Shown here one piece after another: positions 51,828 to 57,802 of a DNA stretch of 57,802 nt. A model generated the notes under the pieces. That model was not told the origin of the DNA, made no database searches, and saw only the letters and a program-made list of their open reading frames with translations. The position numbers and the translations under genes are program-made. The stretch lies in the NCBI GenBank assembly GCA_023414355.1, contig JAEZOB010000051.1:1-57802 (forward strand). The letters are read 5' to 3'. The first letter of the stretch is position 1, and every line of letters starts with the position of its first letter. Source of the DNA: Bacillota bacterium. GTDB lineage: Bacteria; Bacillota; Clostridia; Lachnospirales; Lachnospiraceae.

Positions 51828-53096
51828 ATGACCAGAAAAAAGCCGGTAGAGTGGATGAGATTGGACAACGCTGCTAAGATATTCCCCTCAAACACCAATG
51901 AAAAGGATACGAAAGTATTCCGCTTTGTATGTGAATTAAAAGAAGAGATTGATCAGGAAATATTGCAGCGAGCACTCGACAAAGCCTTACCAATGTTTCA
52001 AATCTATCAGACAGTGATAAGAAGGGGAATGTTCTGGTATTATTTCGAAGGCACGGAAGCGAGACCCGAAGTGGTGCCGGAACGTAAGCTGCCCTGCAGC
52101 ATGCTGTACCATACGAATCGAAGGAACCTGTTGTTCGAGGTTTCTTACTATAATAAAAGAATTAACCTGGAAATGTACCATGCGGTAACCGACGGGACAG
52201 GAGCGCTGGGATTTTTGAAGACAATCGTATATTATTATCTGACGATAAAACATTGCGGAGAATTTGAGGACAAGCTCCCGAAGCTTGATTACGATGCCTC
52301 CTTTACCCAGAAGATGGATGACAGCTTTTTAAAGCACTACACAGGAGACCGTACTCTGGACAAGATTAAGATAAACCGAGCCTATCGTATCACCGGAAGG
52401 CGTTCGATAGACAATCGTCTGAGGGTTCTCGAAGGTGAGATGTCGGTGAAGAAGATTCTGGAGCTGTCACATCACTACGATACGACTATGACAGTCTTTC
52501 TGACTGCGTTATATATGAAGGCTATCTCGATGGAGATGCCACACCGGGCGAGAAAGAACCCGGTTATTCTTACTGTTCCTGTTAATTTAAGGACATATTT
52601 TCCGTCAGTCACTGCCAGAAATTTTTTCTGTACCATTAGTATTGCTTATGACTTTGGCAAGAATTCGGATCATTTGGAGGATATTATTGCCTCGGTAAAA
52701 GAGAGCTTCACTAGGGAACTGACCGAAGATAGGCTTCAAACCCACATCAATCGTCTGTCAGCGTTGGAACATAATGTATTCCTGAGAGTTTTCCCATTGG
52801 TTATCAAGGATTATGTCCTCCGATTTGCGAACTACTTAAGCGATCGGGGTATTACTGCAACTTTGTCCAATCTTGGAAGAATTACCGTTGCCAAAGAGCT
52901 AGCTCCCTATATTCAGTTATTCAATTGCTTTACAAGTGCGAGAAGACCCCAGATCTGTATGTGTTCTTATGAAGACACACTGGTGATCAGCTTTGTTTCT
53001 CCCTACTTATGTACGGACATCCAGAAGAACTTTTTCCGCATGCTGACCAATGAGGGAGTAGCCATCAAAATAGCCTCGAATAATAAGGATATATGA
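51828..53096 (+). CDS. Condensation-domain-like acyltransferase (alcohol acetyltransferase type)
   Basis: 422 residues from the ATG at 51828; a TTG start at 51753 overlapping the hydrolase stop would add 25. The catalytic motif HxxxDG appears as MYHAVTDGTGAL near residue 122, as in CoA-dependent acyltransferases, PapA and NRPS condensation domains. Other family marks: WMRLDNAAKIFPSN at the start and VPVNLRTYFPS (near 256). It transfers an acyl group from a thioester to an alcohol or amine; substrate unknown. No NRPS modules are nearby. Confidence 0.8.
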   Translation: MTRKKPVEWMRLDNAAKIFPSNTNEKDTKVFRFVCELKEEIDQEILQRALDKALPMFQIYQTVIRRGMFWYYFEGTEARPEVVPERKLPCSMLYHTNRRNLLFEVSYYNKRINLEMYHAVTDGTGALGFLKTIVYYYLTIKHCGEFEDKLPKLDYDASFTQKMDDSFLKHYTGDRTLDKIKINRAYRITGRRSIDNRLRVLEGEMSVKKILELSHHYDTTMTVFLTALYMKAISMEMPHRARKNPVILTVPVNLRTYFPSVTARNFFCTISIAYDFGKNSDHLEDIIASVKESFTRELTEDRLQTHINRLSALEHNVFLRVFPLVIKDYVLRFANYLSDRGITATLSNLGRITVAKELAPYIQLFNCFTSARRPQICMCSYEDTLVISFVSPYLCTDIQKNFFRMLTNEGVAIKIASNNKDI

Positions 53097-53186
53097 CTTG
53101 TTTCTGAAAAACACTATTTTTCTAATGAGTCTCATACAGAACTTTCCTGAAAATGATGCTTAAGATTTGTAGGAGTGGAGGTATTT

Positions 53187-53852
53187 ATGTTTACCTGTGA
53201 TAATTGTAAGGTTTCCCTGAAGGGAAGCTATGAGGTGTGTCCGTTATGCGGTGGTATCATAAATGGAGACGAAGAGGTGACGGAGGAGGTTTTTCCAAGC
53301 CTTCCTACCATTTTTCAGGAGTTTAACATCTTCATCAGGCTGATGATTCTTCTGTCTATTGTGGCGATTGTAGCAAGCTTTGCTGTCAATATGATTTTTA
53401 CCAGGGAGTCCCGCTGGTCCTTCATCGTGGCCGGAGGTGTCGGCTGCCTGTGGTTAAGCATGTTCTTCATCATCCGAAAGAAAAGTAATATACCCAAGAC
53501 AATTCTCTGGCAGGTGGTTCTGATCGGTATCCTATCCGTTCTGTGGGATAGCTCCATGGGGTGGCTGGGTTGGTCGATAGATTTTGTCATTCCTGGTATC
53601 TGTGTTGGAGCGATGATTGTGATGGCAATATCCGCTAAGCTACTGAAAATCAGCGCCAGGGATTTAACCGTGTATTTTTTGATTGATGCGATATTTGGCT
53701 TTGTACCCATCATATTCATTATATTCGGAGGACTTCATTTTCTTTTTCCATCCGTAATCTGCGTAGCGGCCAGTATCATCAGTATTTCGACTTTGATTTT
53801 ATTCCAGGGGGATAATATGAGGGCTGAATTGAAGAAGAAAATGCATATTTAG
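53187..53852 (+). CDS. Zinc-ribbon membrane protein (DUF6320-like)
   Basis: 221 residues. N-terminal zinc ribbon CDNCKVSLKGSYEVCPLCGG (Cys 4, 7, 18, 21), then six or so transmembrane helices. It resembles DUF6320 proteins that I recall next to the esterase/acyltransferase pair in clostridia. Function unknown. The ATG at 53187 follows GTGGAGG. Third gene of the operon, 90 bases after the acyltransferase. Confidence 0.75.
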   Translation: MFTCDNCKVSLKGSYEVCPLCGGIINGDEEVTEEVFPSLPTIFQEFNIFIRLMILLSIVAIVASFAVNMIFTRESRWSFIVAGGVGCLWLSMFFIIRKKSNIPKTILWQVVLIGILSVLWDSSMGWLGWSIDFVIPGICVGAMIVMAISAKLLKISARDLTVYFLIDAIFGFVPIIFIIFGGLHFLFPSVICVAASIISISTLILFQGDNMRAELKKKMHI

Positions 53853-53927
53853 AACTGCATATATCAAGCTGTATATAGAACTGTATATAAACTCCATATA
53901 AAGCATAGAACAGAGAGGATTAAGAGT

Positions 53928-54599
53928 ATGAACAGTTTTCGTTTAAAATGGATTGCAATTATTACTATGGTAATAGATCATGTAGCAGCTGTATTGTTAC
54001 CGCAGACTTCACCGGCATGGATGGTGATGCGCGTCATCGGACGGCTGGCCTTTCCGATCTTTGTATTTTTACTGGTAGAAGGTTTCCACCATACCAAAAA
54101 TGTGAACAAATATCTGATTCGTCTCGGAATATTTGCGCTACTTTCTGAGGTGCCCTTTGATCTGGCCTTTTACGGAACGGTGATTGAATTTACGCATCAG
54201 AATATCTTCTTTACTTTATTTCTCGGTCTCGTCTGTATCTATCTGATGAGTCTGGTGGAAAAAAAATTCGGGAAAAATGCGATACAGACGAATATTCTGA
54301 ACGGAGTGATTACGCTTATCTTCTGTGTTATTGCCTTCCTCCTTCGTACCGACTATAACTATGCAGGAATCTTATTGATCTCAGCCTTTTATCTGTTCCG
54401 TGGTAATAAGGTATTACAGACCTTCACCCTGTTTTTCGTATCCGCCTTTGTACTTGGATACATTAATGTTTTCGCTACGCTGGCGATTATTCCGATTGCT
54501 TTTTATAACGGAGAAAAGGGCAAAAGTATGAAGTATTTCTTCTACATCTTTTACCCTGCACATCTTCTTATTTTAGCGGGAATTAATCTGTTGCTCTAA
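53928..54599 (+). CDS. TraX family membrane protein
   Basis: 223 residues, about seven transmembrane helices, with the TraX pattern LKWIAIITMVIDHVAAVL, MRVIGRLAFPIFVFLLVEGF and THQNIFFTLFLGL. TraX acetylates F-pilin in enterobacteria; chromosomal Firmicute homologues are uncharacterised membrane acyltransferase-like proteins. That would fit a short acyl-transfer theme here (inference). The spacer before it holds imperfect CTGTATATA repeats. Confidence 0.85.
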   Translation: MNSFRLKWIAIITMVIDHVAAVLLPQTSPAWMVMRVIGRLAFPIFVFLLVEGFHHTKNVNKYLIRLGIFALLSEVPFDLAFYGTVIEFTHQNIFFTLFLGLVCIYLMSLVEKKFGKNAIQTNILNGVITLIFCVIAFLLRTDYNYAGILLISAFYLFRGNKVLQTFTLFFVSAFVLGYINVFATLAIIPIAFYNGEKGKSMKYFFYIFYPAHLLILAGINLLL

Positions 54600-54775
54600 G
54601 CTTTGGTAATTGGTTCCCGGGTATGATCGGCATATTCCTGCCGGGAGCTGTTGCGGACATGTTCTCCCGATGAATACGACTGATGGGGATAATAATATTT
54701 TTCATCGAAATCCCGGATGCTGCTCTGGGAAGGAAAACGGTAGTAGGTTTTTTTTACAGGTTGTTCGTAATACAT
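54596..54775 (-). CDS. Small Tyr/His-rich hypothetical protein
   Basis: 59 residues, read on the minus strand from an ATG preceded by AGGAGG at 9 bases. It begins MYYEQPVKKTYYRF and contains DEKYYYPHQSYSSG; 8 Tyr, 3 His, no Cys, no hydrophobic segment. Its stop codon overlaps the TraX stop on the other strand. It is short, but the strong ribosome-binding site and the biased yet plausible composition favour a real gene. I do not recognise the family. Confidence 0.6.
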   Translation of the reverse strand: MYYEQPVKKTYYRFPSQSSIRDFDEKYYYPHQSYSSGEHVRNSSRQEYADHTREPITKA

Positions 54776-54930
54776 GCTTGCAATCCTCCTGTGATAAAAC
54801 TTTTGTATTACTATTGTTCGTAAGACTGAAAACTTCTATACAGGAAAAGCAGTGCAGACTGCATTGAAAGATGAAAAAATACAAATAAATGGAATAAAAT
54901 TCGCACTGATAATGTGGATTGGAGAAATTT

Positions 54931-55428
54931 ATGGTAATGTTTACTATTGCAGAGGTAAAGCAGTTTATGGCAAAGCTTCTGACACAAAATACTTTTGATG
55001 ATTTTATTCTTCGGGAGATGGAGCTCTCTACCTTCATGAATTACTCCGTAAATGGAAAGCTGAATGAGACTTATTTCACTGAGGAGGAATTGAAAGAACG
55101 CGGACCGGTCCGGTATGCATTATGGAGTGAGGTTCGAAATACAGCCTATTCGATGATTAAAGGGAATAAGACACCGCTTTCTATGAAGATCGTCTTCCAG
55201 CTTCCCGAGAGCCGTACGGAGCTCTTGATTGGACAATCCGGAGGCAGGATCAAGCCGGAAGAGGTGGGCGGCTTATATTTGAATGTCAGGTTCGAGAATA
55301 ACGAACTCCACATTATTACGGGAACTGCAATCAAGACATTTACATTGGATAAAACTCTGGAACAGGAATGGGATAAGGAAGTGGCCCGAATTCTTAAGGA
55401 ACAGGGTGTTGTTAGCACTCTTGCTTAA
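54931..55428 (+). CDS. DUF5721 family protein
   Basis: 165 residues, cytosolic. It opens MVMFTIAEVKQFMAKLLTQ and continues FDDFILREMELSTFMNYSVNGK, as in the Lachnospiraceae DUF5721 family; function unknown. GGAG lies 6 bases before the ATG at 54931. Its final codons and stop form the left half of the CIRCE element that precedes htpG. Confidence 0.85.
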   Translation: MVMFTIAEVKQFMAKLLTQNTFDDFILREMELSTFMNYSVNGKLNETYFTEEELKERGPVRYALWSEVRNTAYSMIKGNKTPLSMKIVFQLPESRTELLIGQSGGRIKPEEVGGLYLNVRFENNELHIITGTAIKTFTLDKTLEQEWDKEVARILKEQGVVSTLA

Positions 55429-55438
55429 AGAGTGCTAA
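55412..55438. promoter_or_regulatory. CIRCE operator (HrcA binding site)
   Basis: TTAGCACTC-N9-GAGTGCTAA: an exact match to the CIRCE consensus, 7 bases before the htpG -35. It overlaps the stop codon of the upstream gene. Confidence 0.97.
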
Positions 55439-55445
55439 TTTTGTC

Positions 55446-55474
55446 TTGACATTTCAAAATTACAGTATTATCAT
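55446..55474 (+). promoter_or_regulatory. htpG sigma-A promoter
   Basis: TTGACA (55446-55451), 17-bp spacer, TATCAT (55469-55474), 42 bases before the htpG start and directly downstream of CIRCE. Confidence 0.85.
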
Positions 55475-55515
55475 AACACTTGAGGAATTTTACAAGACAA
55501 AGGAGTTGTTAATGC

Positions 55516-57612
55516 ATGAGCACAGAACGTGGTAATTTATCAATTCATTCCGAGAACCTTTTCCCAATCATTAAGAAATGGTTATATTCAGACCATGATA
55601 TTTTTGTCAGAGAGCTGATCTCCAACGGCAGCGATGCGATTACGAAGCTGAAGAAGCTGGAAATCATGGGAGAGGCAAATCTTCCCGAGGATAACCATTA
55701 TCAGATTACGGTTACTGTGAATCCGGAAGAGAAGACCATCCGTTTTTCCGATAACGGTATCGGCATGACAGCGGATGAAGTAAAAGAATATATCAATCAA
55801 ATTGCATTTTCCGGAGCGCAGAAGTTCCTGGAAAAGTATAAGGACAAGACCAACGAAGACCAAATCATAGGACATTTCGGTCTTGGTTTCTACTCTGCCT
55901 TCATGGTTTCGTCAAGGGTTACCATCGATACCCTGTCCTGGCAGCCCGATGCACTTCCCGTCCACTGGGAATCCGACGGCGGTACCGAGTATGAGATGGG
56001 CGATGGCAGCAGAACCGAACGCGGTACTGACATCACATTATTCCTCAATGAGGAGAGCTACGAATTCTCTAATGAATACCGTGTGAAGGAGGTCCTTCAG
56101 AAGTACTGTTCCTTTATGCCGGTAGAGATTTATTTTGTCAATGCAAATGCCATAAAGGAAGAAGTCAAGGAAGAGGTTATCGATGCTTCTGTGGAGCAGG
56201 ATGGTACAGTAGAGGAAGCTAAGCAGGAGGAGAAGAAACCTCAGCCTATCAATGATGTGAACCCTCTCTGGGCAAAGCATCCGAATGACTGTAAGGAAGA
56301 AGACTACAAGAAGTTTTACCGTGATGTATTCCATGATTATAAGGAGCCCCTATTCTGGATCCAACTGAATATGGATTATCCCTTCAATTTAAAGGGTATT
56401 CTGTATTTCCCGAAGATCAATACAGAGTATGATTCTCTGGAAGGGCTCATCAAACTGTACAGCAACCAGGTATTCATTGCAGATAATATCAAGGAAGTTA
56501 TCCCTGAATTCTTAATGCTGTTAAAGGGTGTGATCGATTGTCCCGATCTGCCGCTTAATGTATCCAGAAGTGCACTGCAGAATGACGGCTTTGTGAAGAA
56601 AATCAGTGAGTATATCTCAAAGAAGGTGGCTGACAAGCTTAGCGGCATGTACAAGGTAGAGCGTGAGAGCTACGAGAAATTCTGGGATGATCTCAGTCCC
56701 TTTATCAAATTCGGATGCTTAAAGGATGAGAAGTTCCGTGAGAAGATGAAGGATGTCATCCTCTTTAAGAATTTAGAGGACAAATACATCACCCTTACCG
56801 AGTATGTGGAGGCGAAGAAAGCTAAGGATGCTCCTAAGGACGATAAGAAGGCCAACGAAGGTGAGTCCAAGAGTAAGGAAGCAGATGCTACTGTAGCTTC
56901 AGAAGCTGAATCAAAGGAGCATGTACATGATGAGCATTGTGAATGCGGTCATGATCATGAGCATGCACATGAGGAAGACGATGAGTATGTAGATGAGGAT
57001 AAGAAGACCGTCATCTATTATGTAACGGATGTGAAGCAACAGAGTCAGTACATTAACATGTTCAAGGAAGCAGGCACCGATGCATTTATCCTGACCCACA
57101 ATATTGATCAGCCCTTTATCACCCAGCTGGAATATCAGGATCAGACCATCCGCTTCATGAGAATTGATGCTGATATCAACGATGGCTTTAAGGACAAAAT
57201 CAAGAAGAAGGACCAGAAGGTATTAAAGAATAATACCGAAGCTATGACTACCCTGTTCCGCAAGGTACTGGGTAAGGAGAAGTTAGAGGTCAAGGTAGAT
57301 AAGTTCAAGAATGAAAAGGTGTCTTCCGTGATGACCCTTTCCGAAGAAAATCGCAGAATGCAGGATATGATGCGTATGTATAACATGTCCGGCATGGATA
57401 TGGGTAATCTGGGTGGGGGTGAGACTCTGGTATTGAATGCGAATAACCCTCTTGTTCAGTATATCCTTACCAATGAAAGCTCGGAACAGACCCCGATGAT
57501 CTGTGAACAGCTGTATGATCTGGCATTACTCAGTCATAAGCCATTGGAACCGGAAGCAATGACAAAATTCATCCAGAGAAGTAATGATATCATGATGTTT
57601 CTGACGAAATAA
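55516..57612 (+). CDS. htpG: Hsp90-family chaperone HtpG with two insertions
   Basis: 698 residues against about 625 usual. ATPase domain: SNGSDAITKL (near 36), DNGIGMTADEV (near 80) and GHFGLGFYSAFMV (near 120). A charged stretch, KEEVKEEVIDASVEQDG to about residue 245, separates the N domain from the middle domain (NPLWAKHPND). A second insert at about 440-495 contains HVHDEHCECGHDHEHAH (469-485: seven His, two Cys) between EYVEAK and IYYVTD. The rest of the middle and C-terminal domains is normal (PLNVSRSALQND). AAGGAG precedes the ATG. Confidence 0.97.
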   Translation: MSTERGNLSIHSENLFPIIKKWLYSDHDIFVRELISNGSDAITKLKKLEIMGEANLPEDNHYQITVTVNPEEKTIRFSDNGIGMTADEVKEYINQIAFSGAQKFLEKYKDKTNEDQIIGHFGLGFYSAFMVSSRVTIDTLSWQPDALPVHWESDGGTEYEMGDGSRTERGTDITLFLNEESYEFSNEYRVKEVLQKYCSFMPVEIYFVNANAIKEEVKEEVIDASVEQDGTVEEAKQEEKKPQPINDVNPLWAKHPNDCKEEDYKKFYRDVFHDYKEPLFWIQLNMDYPFNLKGILYFPKINTEYDSLEGLIKLYSNQVFIADNIKEVIPEFLMLLKGVIDCPDLPLNVSRSALQNDGFVKKISEYISKKVADKLSGMYKVERESYEKFWDDLSPFIKFGCLKDEKFREKMKDVILFKNLEDKYITLTEYVEAKKAKDAPKDDKKANEGESKSKEADATVASEAESKEHVHDEHCECGHDHEHAHEEDDEYVDEDKKTVIYYVTDVKQQSQYINMFKEAGTDAFILTHNIDQPFITQLEYQDQTIRFMRIDADINDGFKDKIKKKDQKVLKNNTEAMTTLFRKVLGKEKLEVKVDKFKNEKVSSVMTLSEENRRMQDMMRMYNMSGMDMGNLGGGETLVLNANNPLVQYILTNESSEQTPMICEQLYDLALLSHKPLEPEAMTKFIQRSNDIMMFLTK

Positions 57613-57635
57613 AAAATCAGGTAAGCGTTAATAAT

Positions 57636-57674
57636 AAAGCTTAGGAGGAGATAGAGTTCTCTTCCTAAGCTTTT
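57636..57674 (+). terminator. Terminator of htpG
   Basis: AAAGCTTAGGA / TCCTAAGCTTT stem with TTTT after it, 24 bases downstream of the stop. Confidence 0.9.
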
Positions 57675-57679
57675 CATAT

Positions 57680-57802
57680 GTGCGCCCGGCGGGCGCACGT
57701 TTCAACGGGTGTAAGTCCCGAGTCCGCCCGGTAGTGGGAAGGACATAGCCAATGACAAGGGTGTCGTGGGTGACTGCGAATCTGAAGGAAGTCGGATGGC
57801 AA
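57680..57802 (+). mobile_element. 5' end of a group II intron, truncated by window end
   Basis: Starts with GTGCG as group II introns do. GTGCGCCC-GGC-GGGCGCAC forms an initial hairpin. CGGGTGTAAGTCCCG, CAAGGGTGTC and GAATCTGAAGGAAG are domain I landmarks of bacterial introns, in the order I recall for the Oceanobacillus group IIC intron. It begins 6 bases after a terminator stem, the site preferred by group IIC introns. The reverse transcriptase gene would lie beyond the window. Confidence 0.85.

Noticed and set aside
53852..53928. Regulatory array of CTGTATATA repeats
   Set aside because: The repeats are short, irregular and AT-rich; they could be chance in a 75-base spacer.

Overview
The window is about 58 kb of a low-to-moderate GC Gram-positive chromosome. 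The best fit is a spore-forming anaerobe of the Lachnospiraceae (Clostridium cluster XIVa). Reasons: the FabK-type fatty-acid operon in the streptococcal/clostridial order, type III glutamine synthetase, 1003-residue M16C peptidases, DUF1540, DUF5721 and DUF6320-like proteins, a YtvI-like membrane protein, strong GGAGG ribosome-binding sites and consensus sigma-A promoters. Species is not called; products are assigned by reading motifs, not by database search.

Layout. 1-1800: a small accessory patch beside tRNA-Gly(GCC): GC-rich 52-bp repeats on both sides of a SAM methyltransferase and the ruin of a tyrosine integrase. 1840-5592: nitroreductase-like protein with an AraC regulator, mutY, and an SH3 lipoprotein. 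5608-9582: a LysR regulator divergent from leuBCD. 9709-14861: an AAA ATPase, a LysM protein, a DUF1540 protein, a YtvI-like protein and a phosphate transporter with its DUF47 partner. 15283-23079: ilvD, ilvB, then serC-serA-DUF1015. 23751-30201: two tandem secreted M16C metallopeptidases separated by a palindrome made of insertion-sequence ends. 30676-33754: a YesL-like protein and glutamine synthetase III. 34220-44629: the complete type II fatty-acid operon fabT-fabH-acpP-fabK-fabD-fabG-fabF-accB-fabZ-accC-accD-accA. 44848-50472: a flavodoxin-like pair, a C39-like protein, an ABC-F protein and an aldo/keto reductase. 50812-54775: an esterase / condensation-fold acyltransferase / zinc-ribbon membrane protein operon, TraX, and a 59-residue convergent gene. 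54931-57612: a DUF5721 protein and htpG. 57680 to the end: the 5' end of a group II intron placed just after the htpG terminator.

Much of the window is anabolic: leucine/isoleucine/valine, serine, glutamine and fatty acids. Readable regulation includes a FabT box after the fabT promoter, a CIRCE element before htpG, a T-N11-A LysR palindrome before leuB, four TTTACA repeats at 11-12 bp spacing (Pho-box-like) between the phosphate transporter and ilvD, and a terminator inside the glutamine synthetase leader.

The most unusual features are non-coding. Several intergenic gaps hold multi-branched inverted repeats. Two of them (30283-30395 and 33903-34018) are clearly homologous in opposite orientation: base and apex sequences are conserved, while the middle stems differ in sequence but stay paired. 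Another hairpin family occurs three times, once forming the last codons of accC. In proteins, HtpG carries a charged linker between its N and middle domains and a His/Cys-rich insert that looks able to bind metal.
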